Assembly: GCA_023421135.1 (NCBI GenBank)
Contig: JAEZUG010000034.1
Location: 33,643-97,642, forward strand
From: Candidatus Cloacimonadota bacterium
Lineage (GTDB): Bacteria; Cloacimonadota; Cloacimonadia; Cloacimonadales; Cloacimonadaceae
Reading direction: 5' to 3'
DNA: 64,000 nt
Below, piece by piece: positions 42,825 to 51,212 of the stretch (position 1 is the first letter of the stretch; each line of letters opens with the position of its first letter). The notes under the pieces were generated by a model, which was given only the letters and a program-made list of their open reading frames with translations, was not told where the DNA came from and did not search any database. The translations under genes were made by a program, and so were the position numbers.

Positions 42825-45191
42825 TTATTCGGCTTTTCTAGTTCTTTTTCCCAGCTTGGGTGCAGGTTTCGGGGCAGGGATCAGAAGGCGTTCCAGCACT
42901 TCCGAGATCTTGGAGACGAAGCTGATCTCCAGACCAGCCAGGATGTCTTCAGCAAAGTCCGAAATGCTCTCCCGGTTCTCTTCCGGCAGCAAGACCTGAT
43001 TTATACCAGCCCGCTTGGCAGCCAAAAGCTTTTCCTTCACTCCGCCGATGGGCAACACTTCTCCGTGCAGGGTGATCTCTCCGGTCATGGCGATATCGTG
43101 CCGAACTTTCATTCCGCTGTAGAGCGAAGCCAAAGCGGTGGCAAGAGTTACACCTGCGGAGGGGCCATCCTTGGGAACTGCCCCAGAGGGGAAGTGGATA
43201 TGGATATCATAGGCCATAAAGTCCTTGGTATCGATCTTGTAAACCTTGTGCTGAGCTTTGAGGTAACTAACTGCTATCCGGGCGGATTCCTTCATCACCT
43301 CACCCAAAAGACCGGTGAGCACGATGTTGCCCTTGCCCGGCATGCGGATAGCCTCGCAGAAGAGGATTTCTCCGCCGTAGGATGTCCAGGCCAGCCCTGT
43401 GGCAATGCCAATCTCGGGCTTGCGGTTGGCCAGCTCCAGAGAGAACTTGCGCGGACCCAGGAAGGTCTTGATATCTTTATCTTTGATCAGATAGTTTATC
43501 TCTTTCCCGCTTGCAGCTTCTTTGGCGATCTTGCGGAATATAGAGCCGATCCGGCGCTGCAGATTACGCACTCCGGCTTCTCTCACATAATAGCGGATCA
43601 GTTCTTGCAGAGCGCTCTTATGCAGCCTTACTTTATAGTCAGTAAGTCCGTTTTCTTCCTGTTCCTTGGGGATCAGGTAATGCTTGGCAATCTCGATCTT
43701 ATCATTCTCCAGGTAGCTGCTGAATTCGATGATCTCCATGCGGTCCCGCAAGGGAGCAGGGATAGTCTCCAGGCTGTTGGCAGTGGTGATAAACATCACC
43801 TCGGAAAGATCAAAGGGCAGATTTACATAGTTATCCACAAAGCTGTTGTTTTGCTCCGGATCCAGCACTTCCAGCAGTGCGGAAGCAGGATCTCCCCGGA
43901 AGTCCCGTCCCAGCTTGTCGATCTCATCCAGCATAAAGACGGGATTGGCCGTGCCCTGACGCTTGATCTCGGTGATAATCTTGCCCGGCATAGCGCCGAT
44001 ATAGGTGCGCCGATGCCCGCGGATCTCTGCTTCGTCGTGGATTCCTCCCAGAGACATGCGGATGAACTTGCGGTTCAGTGCCCGGGCGACCGATTTGCCG
44101 ATGGAGGTCTTCCCGGTGCCGGGAGGGCCAACGAAACAAAGGATAGGCCCCTTCAGGTGGCCCTTGAGCTTCTTCACGGCAATGTATTCCAGGATTCTTT
44201 CTTTGGGCTTCTCCAGGCCGTAGTGATCACTGCGTAGAATCTTCTCTATCTTGTTCAGATCCAGGCGATCCTTGCTTTGACGAGTCCAGGGGATATTGAC
44301 GATCCACTCCAGATAGTTGCGGATCACGCCATATTCGCTGGCGGCGGGCTGCATGGAGGCAAGCCGTTCCAGCTCTTCCAGAGCAACATCTTCCACATAG
44401 GAAGGCAGATCATTCTGGATGATCAGTTCCCGCCATTTCTGGATTTCCCTGGTCACCTCATCGGTCTCTCCCAGTTCCCGGCGGATCGCTTCAAGCTGTT
44501 CTCTCAGATAGTATTTGCGTTGATCCTCACTCATCTCGAGCTGGATATTGTTGCGAATGTGGTTTTCCACCCGCATCTGCTTGATGAGCTCCGCCAGACA
44601 GTTGTTCAGATACATATAGCGCTTTTCCAGATCGATCAGTTCCAGTATCTTCTGACGGTCTTCCAATTGCAGCTCGATATTTCCGGCGATGATATCCGCA
44701 ACACGTCCTGCCTGCTTGATATTCCCGAGCCCATTGATCATCTCGCGGTTGAGCAGGCTGCTCTCGCTGGCAATCTTATCCAGCAGTTCCAGAGCTATGT
44801 TGCGCTGAGCGTGAATCTCTGTGCCTTCAGTGGTTTGCTCGGAGATAGTCTCCACATCCACCATCATAAAGGGCTCTCGCTGAATCACTTTTTGCAGACG
44901 CACCCGGGAGCTGCCTTGCAATAGCAGGCTGATCGTGCCGTCCTGATTGCGCAGCATACGCAGGATCGTGACGGCGGTGCCGATCTCGTGCAGTCCGAGA
45001 TCACCCGGCTTGATTTTATCTCTTTCCAGAAAGAAGCCCAAGGTCTTGTCATTGGCCAGGGCGTGATCCACCACCAGTTTGGATTCTTCATCCGAAACCA
45101 CCAGCGGCATGAGCAGGAAGGGAAACATCACCACCCCATTCATGTGCAGCACGGGCAAGGTTCTGGGAATTCTACTGTTTTGGTTTTCCAT
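42825..45191 (-). CDS. lon: ATP-dependent protease Lon
   Basis: 788 residues, standard length for LonA. The N-terminal substrate domain begins RTLPVLHMNGVVMFPF. Walker A is FVGPPGTGKTS near residue 355, with Walker B PVFMLDEIDKLG. The Ser-Lys protease site is KDGPSAGVTLATAL near 675, with HGEVLPIGGVKEKLLAA after it. It degrades damaged and regulatory proteins in the cytoplasm. It heads a five-gene minus-strand operon, with a ribosome site AGAGGAG. Confidence 0.97.
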   Translation of the reverse strand: MENQNSRIPRTLPVLHMNGVVMFPFLLMPLVVSDEESKLVVDHALANDKTLGFFLERDKIKPGDLGLHEIGTAVTILRMLRNQDGTISLLLQGSSRVRLQKVIQREPFMMVDVETISEQTTEGTEIHAQRNIALELLDKIASESSLLNREMINGLGNIKQAGRVADIIAGNIELQLEDRQKILELIDLEKRYMYLNNCLAELIKQMRVENHIRNNIQLEMSEDQRKYYLREQLEAIRRELGETDEVTREIQKWRELIIQNDLPSYVEDVALEELERLASMQPAASEYGVIRNYLEWIVNIPWTRQSKDRLDLNKIEKILRSDHYGLEKPKERILEYIAVKKLKGHLKGPILCFVGPPGTGKTSIGKSVARALNRKFIRMSLGGIHDEAEIRGHRRTYIGAMPGKIITEIKRQGTANPVFMLDEIDKLGRDFRGDPASALLEVLDPEQNNSFVDNYVNLPFDLSEVMFITTANSLETIPAPLRDRMEIIEFSSYLENDKIEIAKHYLIPKEQEENGLTDYKVRLHKSALQELIRYYVREAGVRNLQRRIGSIFRKIAKEAASGKEINYLIKDKDIKTFLGPRKFSLELANRKPEIGIATGLAWTSYGGEILFCEAIRMPGKGNIVLTGLLGEVMKESARIAVSYLKAQHKVYKIDTKDFMAYDIHIHFPSGAVPKDGPSAGVTLATALASLYSGMKVRHDIAMTGEITLHGEVLPIGGVKEKLLAAKRAGINQVLLPEENRESISDFAEDILAGLEISFVSKISEVLERLLIPAPKPAPKLGKRTRKAE

Positions 45192-45307
45192 TAAGCACTC
45201 CTCTACTTATATAACTACAATATAATCTACAGCTCCCAATATACAAAAGCTTGCTCCGTACAAGATTGGTTACCGCCCATTTTTGGCAAGGACTTTTTGG
45301 GGAGCGA

Positions 45308-45449
45308 ATAGCACGCAGATGCCTGGATCGCTGGGATTTGCTGGATAGGATAGCACGCAGATGACGCAGATGATTATGATTTTATAGATTATACTTTTTA
45401 GAATAGAACACGGATGACACAGATTAAGCAGATTTACACGGATTTTTAA
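45308..45449. repeat. ACGCAGAT / ACACGGAT-type repeats
   Basis: Several imperfect units: GCACGCAGATGCCTGGATCG, GCACGCAGATGACGCAGATG, ACACGGATGACACAGATTAA and GCAGATTTACACGGATTTTT. A shorter copy lies at 49584-49627. It is non-coding, in the gap upstream of lon. Confidence 0.75.
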
Positions 45450-45510
45450 GGGGTTTGGTATTGGATTGGTCGGGGATCCTGAACTCTCCGAATCTGCAGA
45501 AACCATACTA

Positions 45511-45619
45511 CCCCGACACCACGGCACCACGGCACCACGGCACCACGTCACCCCGACATCACGGCACCACGTCACCACGGCACCACGGCACCACGTCACC
45601 ACGGCACCACGACACCACT
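45511..45619. repeat. 8-bp tandem array (CACCACGG)
   Basis: About 13 octamers, mostly CACCACGG or CACCACGT, with CACCCCGA and CATCACGG variants. A short related piece (CACGTCACCACGTCAC) sits near 49974-49989. The ORFs through it in both directions are low-complexity artefacts. From 45192 to 45307 and 45620 to 45699 I see no gene. Confidence 0.85.
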
Positions 45620-45699
45620 TCCGATAGGCGCACAGACCTCCGAAAACAGCTTGAGTCGTAAAAGATAGATTCTGCTGGTGACTGTGTTCTTATGCTCCT

Positions 45700-48600
45700 T
45701 TACCGCTTTAGACTATCAGCCCGAAGCAGCATCGCAGGGCTCGAGGGGGCTTCCGAGCAAGCCACTACTTTGAAGAATTTCATTGCTTCAGATCCGGTGT
45801 GGCTATAGCTCAACACTGAGTCCGGGACGGTAGTGAGCAGATTCCAGGAAGCTGTTGGGGAAGGATCGCTCGAGCCATAAACTTTGTAAGATAACGCGTT
45901 ATACACCGGTTCCCAGCTTATCACAGGATGCCCTGTTTCTGCTGAGATCGCAAGAATTGGAGTGGCCAGAACCACTGGAATATCGGCGTAGTGCAACACA
46001 AGTTGCCAAGTTCCGTTCACCACATACTGGTAATTATCATTAGAACTGGGCCAGAACCTGTCCCGGAACTGGTGGAGCTCAAAAACCACGACTCCACTAA
46101 GTCCATTCGCGATTGAGAGCCTGGTGCGATGATAATCAAAGACCCCCAATTCATCTCCCGATCCGCTGTAAACTTGAGGTTCTGTAACGCCATTGGTTGC
46201 GCATAACAGGAATGAGCGCTGATGACTCATAAATATTAAGGAATATTCGGAGGATATTGAGTAACTAAGATCTATTCCGACAATCTGTTTACCCTCTGGT
46301 ATTGTAACCGACAAAATCCCCGGATTAGTGGCTCGGCTTTCCAGGGTGACACTTGTATTATAGGTGCTGGGGATGTTTCCAAGGTCATATTCGAAGACAA
46401 TTGAGTGTTCAGATGGAGTAGAAAACATGCCGGGTCCTGCCCATTCACTCACGCCAAGATCTGCTTTGTTTGCCCGGACATACCAGTTGTAGTCCGTATA
46501 GTCTGCCAAACCAGTGAGCTGATAGGGGCAGGTGTCGATATTGCTGATAAGTGTTCCTTCATTATCAGGATCAAATCCTGCAGGGCCGTAGATGATGTCC
46601 CACCTCGAAGCGTAAGGATAGCAGATATCTCTCCAGCTCAAATCTGCTGAATCGTATTCGATGTTATCTGCTGATAACTCTGTGGGAATCTCGAGAGCGG
46701 AACCTCCTCCCAAGTAGATGATTAGTTGCCAAGTTCCGTTAACACCATATTGGTAAGTAGTATTCGAATACGATCCGGTGCCCGTCGTCAGGATCCTGAG
46801 TAAATGGAGCTCGAAAACCACATTTCCGCTTAGCCCATTCGCAATTGATAGTCCGGTACGGTTATAATTGCAGACTCCGGGGCCAATCCCGAATCCGTTG
46901 TAAACTTGGGGTTCGGTTACGCCATTTGTTGCGCAGAGCATGAATGACCTCTGCTCATCCATCCAACGACCATTGTTCGTTGAAAAGGAATAGCTTAGAT
47001 CCACAGATACAATATGCATATTATCTGGAATGGTTGCCGACAGATTTCCCGGTTCAAGCGCCCGGCTGGCAAGTGTGGGGGTGTGATAATATGTGCTGGG
47101 GATGTCTCCTAAGTTATAGGTCAGGACGATAACACCTTCCGGTAGAGTCGTAAACGTGTGTGGACCCGCCCAAGCGCTAACGCCAAGATCCGCTTTACTT
47201 GCCCTTACATACCAGCTATACTTCGTATATACCTGCAAATTCGAGAGCAGATAGGGACAGGTGTCAATGCTGCTGATCAATGTCCCCTGGGTTTCGGGAT
47301 CGAAGCCCATCGGGCCATAGACAATGTCCCACATCGAGGCTTCAGGATAGCATCTATCTGTCCAGCTCAACTCTGCTGATTGATATTCAATATTCTGCTC
47401 AGCAAGTTCTATCGGGGTCTTAAGCGCTGGACGGTCTGTCAATGCTATGATTAGCTGCCAGGTTCTTTTAACCACGTATTGATAATCCGGATTTGAGCCG
47501 CTGCCACCCTGGGTTCTGAAGGCATGCAATTCAAAATCTACTTCACCTGTAAGCTCATTGGCAATTGCTAGCCCGTTTCTGCTGTAGTTATACACTCCCT
47601 CACCACCACTTCCATACCATAGCTGATCTTCACTGATACCATTGGTGCTGCAGAGTAGGAAAGACTTCTGCTCACTCATCAAAGCACCGTTGTTTGTGGA
47701 CATCGAGTAGCGAATCCTCAATGAAGCAATTTCTTTATCCTCCGGGATGATTGCATGTATCAAACCTGGCTGCTCTGCCCTGATCGCAAGAGAGGATTCA
47801 AGATCGTAGGTGGTGGGAATATCGTCACCGGAATGAATATATACTATCTCATTGGCAGCAAGAGTACTAATCACCAGGGGGCCAGCCCAGGCGCTCACTC
47901 CCGGATTTCCGGAATTTGCCCGCACATAACAATGATATTCACTCATTTCACTCAAGCCACTAATTGTGAAGGGGTAGGAATCAGCACAGACCTGCGTTCC
48001 CTCCGTTGCAGGATCAAAATCCTGAGGACCATAAAGGATGTCCCAATTGTTCACCGGGGGTACGCAATTCTCTTCCCAATTTATTACAGCCGAAGCGGTA
48101 TTCACATTGGCCAGATATAGTCCCGTGGGAGCATTGATTTCCAGATAGTGAATCGTGATGGCAAAGCTCCCGTCTTCCACAAAGTTGTAATCCGCGTTCG
48201 AGCCGGAACCTCCGCTGGTGCGGAAGGCGTGGAGCTCAAAGCTGAGCAGACCGGTGAGTCCGTTGGCAAGGCTCAATCCTGTTCTGTGATAGCTGCACCT
48301 GCCTTCGGGAGTGGCCGCTGCTCCGGAATAGACTTCCACTTCCGTTGCGCCGTTTGTGGTGCAGACCAGGAACGATCTCTGATCGGCAATGCTGCTTCCG
48401 CTGCGGGCGATCATGGAGTATTCCACGTCAATGTGATCAACCACTTTGCCTTCCGGTATTGCCACCATAATTGTGCTGAAGTCTGTTGCCCGGCTGGAAG
48501 TGCTGGGAGCAGGATCAAAGGTGGTGGGCGTTTCTCCGGAAAAGCTGACATAGTAGTATCCATTTTCCATCAAAGTCCTGAAGCCGCAGGGGCCATACCA

Positions 48601-49398
48601 AGCGCTGTTGCCTTCCGGCAAGACTCGGCGAATGTAGTATTCGTAAGATGTAGAAGCTTGTAAACCGTTTAAAAAGTATCCGCATTCCATGAGCGACGGC
48701 ACCAGATTGCCCTCGCTGAGGATGTCAAAACCAGCCTCGCCCCAGATCAGATCCCAGCTCAATTCGGTGGGATCATGACTATCTGTCCAGGACAGAGTGA
48801 TCGAGTATGAATCTTCTCCATAATAATACAGATCCATGATGTCCGGATTCATGTCCAGGGGCTCGGTGTGGATCGTGATCGTCCAGGATGAGCCTTCCAC
48901 ATAGTTGTGTTCAGCGCTGGAGCCTGTTCCACCACTGGAGCGGAAGGCGTGCAGCTCAAAGATTACCTCTCCAAAAAGTCCGTTGGCCAGATCAAGCCCT
49001 GTCCGGTTGTATAGATAAGTTCCGGAGCTGTTTCCGGAACCGCTGGAGACTTGATCTTCGGTTTGGTTGTTGCTCGCACAATAGACAAAGGATTGCTGCT
49101 CCGCCATTGTGCTGGATCCCAACGCGGTCATCGAATACTGCAGATCGATTGACGTGATCTCTTCCATGTGGGGAATGATAATCGCAAAGACTCCCGGTTC
49201 TAATGACCGGCTGGTGGTTGTGGGCAGATTGTACAACGTGGTGGGGATGTTTCCACCGGTATATGTGAAACTTGTAATTGTAGCTCCCAGATTTAAACAC
49301 AAACACCACAATATAATCAAAATAAAAACGATAGCTACAGCACAGGATTGGGATCCATTCTTAATAGAGAAACGGCTGGCGGGCTTTTGACTTAGCAT
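45700..49398 (-). CDS. Large modular secreted protein with five repeat units and FN3 domains
   Basis: 1232 residues from ATG at 49398 (AAGGA upstream; an ATG 18 codons earlier has no site). An N-terminal hydrophobic segment (CAVAIVFILIILWCLCLNLGA) acts as signal or anchor. Five alternating modules follow. Each has a ~130-residue beta domain (pattern Y-GxIPTTY...SRA..PG, QRSFLLCATNGVTEPQVYSG, NGLSGVVVFELHAFR) and a ~95-residue FN3 domain (SAELSWTDRC, WDIVYGPMGFDPETQGT, YSWYVRASKADLGVSAWAGP). The fifth ends in a different FN3. No catalytic or T9SS tail motif was found. Confidence 0.75.
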   Translation of the reverse strand: MLSQKPASRFSIKNGSQSCAVAIVFILIILWCLCLNLGATITSFTYTGGNIPTTLYNLPTTTSRSLEPGVFAIIIPHMEEITSIDLQYSMTALGSSTMAEQQSFVYCASNNQTEDQVSSGSGNSSGTYLYNRTGLDLANGLFGEVIFELHAFRSSGGTGSSAEHNYVEGSSWTITIHTEPLDMNPDIMDLYYYGEDSYSITLSWTDSHDPTELSWDLIWGEAGFDILSEGNLVPSLMECGYFLNGLQASTSYEYYIRRVLPEGNSAWYGPCGFRTLMENGYYYVSFSGETPTTFDPAPSTSSRATDFSTIMVAIPEGKVVDHIDVEYSMIARSGSSIADQRSFLVCTTNGATEVEVYSGAAATPEGRCSYHRTGLSLANGLTGLLSFELHAFRTSGGSGSNADYNFVEDGSFAITIHYLEINAPTGLYLANVNTASAVINWEENCVPPVNNWDILYGPQDFDPATEGTQVCADSYPFTISGLSEMSEYHCYVRANSGNPGVSAWAGPLVISTLAANEIVYIHSGDDIPTTYDLESSLAIRAEQPGLIHAIIPEDKEIASLRIRYSMSTNNGALMSEQKSFLLCSTNGISEDQLWYGSGGEGVYNYSRNGLAIANELTGEVDFELHAFRTQGGSGSNPDYQYVVKRTWQLIIALTDRPALKTPIELAEQNIEYQSAELSWTDRCYPEASMWDIVYGPMGFDPETQGTLISSIDTCPYLLSNLQVYTKYSWYVRASKADLGVSAWAGPHTFTTLPEGVIVLTYNLGDIPSTYYHTPTLASRALEPGNLSATIPDNMHIVSVDLSYSFSTNNGRWMDEQRSFMLCATNGVTEPQVYNGFGIGPGVCNYNRTGLSIANGLSGNVVFELHLLRILTTGTGSYSNTTYQYGVNGTWQLIIYLGGGSALEIPTELSADNIEYDSADLSWRDICYPYASRWDIIYGPAGFDPDNEGTLISNIDTCPYQLTGLADYTDYNWYVRANKADLGVSEWAGPGMFSTPSEHSIVFEYDLGNIPSTYNTSVTLESRATNPGILSVTIPEGKQIVGIDLSYSISSEYSLIFMSHQRSFLLCATNGVTEPQVYSGSGDELGVFDYHRTRLSIANGLSGVVVFELHQFRDRFWPSSNDNYQYVVNGTWQLVLHYADIPVVLATPILAISAETGHPVISWEPVYNALSYKVYGSSDPSPTASWNLLTTVPDSVLSYSHTGSEAMKFFKVVACSEAPSSPAMLLRADSLKR

Positions 49399-49583
49399 AC
49401 TGACATCCTTACAAGGTTCAATTTGGCGATAGTTATTGCAGATACTAATCATCGTCTATTTTCAGAAAAGATTAATTGCGATTCTTTGTCAAGATTTATC
49501 TTATTTCTTTCATCTGGTTTGCCAATATAAAGAGTCAGTGAACTTTCAGCTTCGGTATCTGCCGCAATCTCGTTTTATTTTAG

Positions 49584-49627
49584 ATAGCACGCAGATGACG
49601 CAGATCGCACGGATTTACACAGATTTA
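49584..49627. repeat. ACGCAGAT-type repeat, short copy
   Basis: AGCACGCAGATGACGCAGAT then CGCACGGATTTACACAGATT. It matches the phrase at 45308-45449. It lies in the gap between the large secreted protein and rex. Confidence 0.7.
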
Positions 49628-49650
49628 TGTATCTTAACGGCCTTCTACCG

Positions 49651-49873
49651 GAGTTGCTATGCCTAAGCAGAACTCCAATACCCTTGATGAGATCATGGTA
49701 GAAGTTTACAGAGCCGAAATCCTGCACTGTGGAGTAGACTGCATTTGATCGGTTCTGTGATCGATGCCGAGTCCCGCAAGGAGTCCTGGCACAGCAGTTT
49801 GTGGATACCAATATCGCCTGGATGGTCTTCCTGATCGACTATTTCGTTCTATTGGCAGACACACAGGTCTGAC
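49651..49873 (+). pseudogene. Possible degraded small gene remnant
   Basis: An ATG-led frame MPKQNSNTLDEIMVEVYRAE stops after 29 codons. About 60 bases on, in another frame, is VLAQQFVDTNIAWMVFLIDY then FVLLADTQV and a stop. The first peptide resembles the start of small antitoxin-like proteins. Both pieces could also be chance. Its 3' end runs into the variable-stem hairpins. Confidence 0.2.
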
Positions 49874-49970
49874 CCTACAGACAGATGGGAAGCTGCTTGT
49901 TTGGAGAGGCCTGCGGCCTCTGGGGCAATGAGGACATTGCCACACCAGGATGGCGCTTCGGAGCGCGCCA
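49854..49970. repeat. Cluster of four variable-stem hairpins
   Basis: GGCAGAC/GTCTGACC (49854-49874), AGAGGCC-TGC-GGCCTCT (49905-49921), GGCAATG-AGGA-CATTGCC (49924-49941) and TGGCGCT/AGCGCGCCA (49951-49970, with a 2-base insertion). Stems differ but the GGC start, GCC end and trailing AC recur. Confidence 0.7.
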
Positions 49971-50020
49971 CTACACGTCACCACGTCACTTTCTGTTCAC
50001 TGCTCACTGAAAGGCGTAGC

Positions 50021-50116
50021 CATAACTTAATACAGGATAAGCCTTTCCTTAGCCAGGGTTAAGGATACGTTAAAGATAGGTTAAGGAAGCGTTAAAGAAG
50101 CGAATGAGGGAGCAGG
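50021..50116 (-). repeat. Dispersed 11-bp phased element, copy C
   Basis: Read on the minus strand: CTGCTCCCTCATTCGCTT lead, units CTTTAACGCTT, CCTTAACCTAT, CTTTAACGTAT, CCTTAACCCTGG, then CTAAGGAAAGGCTTATCCTG continuing TATTAAGTTATG. It is inverted relative to copies A and B. From 50117 to 50360 I see no gene. Confidence 0.85.
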
Positions 50117-50360
50117 GGGAGGGGTTCCCGGGCTATTCAACGCCCTCCGGGCTGATAAAAGTGTTTTCACACTGCCTTCGCAGGAATGACGATACGCGGA
50201 GCAGGGAGGAAAACAATTATGCGCACCACGCTTTACACCATGTGCAACGATCTTATATTATTTATGATACCTTCTTTAAACAAATCCCTACCATCCCACA
50301 AGAATCAACAATCCAATAACACCTTACCCATCAATCGCATAGCAACTCCCTCTCATTATA

Positions 50361-50430
50361 TCGATATAAATATATCGAAAAAAGACTTGACAGAAACAGG
50401 GCTTTTCTTTTATCGATATAAATGTATCGA
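50361..50430 (+). promoter_or_regulatory. rex promoter with paired palindromic operators
   Basis: Operator 1 is TCGATATA-AA-TATATCGA (50361-50378), a perfect 8-bp inverted repeat. Operator 2 is TCGATATA-AA-TGTATCGA (50413-50430), one mismatch. Their starts are 52 bases apart, about five helical turns. A perfect TTGACA (50387-50392) lies between, and any -10 element at normal spacing (50410-50416) abuts or overlaps operator 2. Binding there would block transcription of rex and possibly the hydrogenase genes. The sequence differs from common Rex sites (TTGTTAA-type), so the cognate repressor is not certain. Confidence 0.7.
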
Positions 50431-50456
50431 ATGAGATGCCAAGATAAGGAGAAAAG

Positions 50457-51110
50457 ATGGTTTCAATACCGGTTTTAACGCTAAAGCGCTTGCCTCAGTA
50501 CCTGGAGCTCTTACACAAGTTCCAGAGAGAGGATCAAAGCTACGTTTCTGCCACCAAGTTGGCAGAGATCACCGGCGTGCACATGACTCAAGTGCGCAAG
50601 GATCTGGCTCTGACCGGAGTGGCGGGAGTTCCCAAAGTGGGGCACAAGATTAGTGACCTGATCGAAGCCATCGAAAACTTCCTGAATTGGAACGATTCTT
50701 CTTCCTGTTTCCTGGTGGGAGTGGGGCGTTTGGGTGCTGCCCTTTTGGGTTATCAGGAACTCACCCGCAAGGGCTTGTCCATCGTGGCAGCATTCGATAC
50801 CGATCCGGCTCTGAGCGGCACCACCATCAGCGGTACCAAAATCTACGGTCTGGATCGTTTTGCCAATCTCTGCCAGCGCCTGCATATCCATATCGGGATC
50901 CTCACGGTTCCTTCCGAGCATGCTCAGGCAACGGCTCAAATGATGATAGATAATGGCATTGTGGCGATCTGGAACTTCACTCCGGTTCACCTTAGAGTGC
51001 CCTCCGGAATCATTGTGGAAGATGTCGATATGAGCGCTTCGCTAGCGGTGCTTTCCCGCCGTTTGGCCGAAAAGCTGCACCGCGAAACCGAGCTGGAGAA
51101 CAGCCTATAG
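50457..51110 (+). CDS. rex: Redox-sensing transcriptional repressor Rex
   Basis: 217 residues. The N-terminal winged helix has VSATKLAEITGVHMTQVRKDL at about residues 29-49. The Rossmann domain has FLVGVGRLGAALLGY near 84-98 and the conserved AFDTDPALSG after it. The C-terminal swap helix is SASLAVLSRRLAEKL. Rex senses the NADH/NAD+ ratio and derepresses fermentative genes when NADH rises. ATG at 50457 has AAGGAG upstream. It lies directly before hydCBA in the same direction, so autoregulation and control of hydrogenase are likely. Confidence 0.95.
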   Translation: MVSIPVLTLKRLPQYLELLHKFQREDQSYVSATKLAEITGVHMTQVRKDLALTGVAGVPKVGHKISDLIEAIENFLNWNDSSSCFLVGVGRLGAALLGYQELTRKGLSIVAAFDTDPALSGTTISGTKIYGLDRFANLCQRLHIHIGILTVPSEHAQATAQMMIDNGIVAIWNFTPVHLRVPSGIIVEDVDMSASLAVLSRRLAEKLHRETELENSL

Positions 51111-51212
51111 GCTAAAACGGGTTCCAGCAGCACAAGTAAAAAATCAGTAAAATCCCTGATAGGACCCTTACGCCATAAATACGTAAAAATATCAGATAGA
51201 TTAGGAGCAAAG

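Noticed and set aside
41811..44237. Open frame of 808 codons on the plus strand
   Set aside because: It lies antisense to lon and the deacetylase-like gene, both of which show full family motifs. The plus-strand translation has no domain pattern and no ribosome site.
45270..45602. 110-codon minus-strand frame rich in TWCRG
   Set aside because: It is a translation of the 8-bp tandem array, not a protein.
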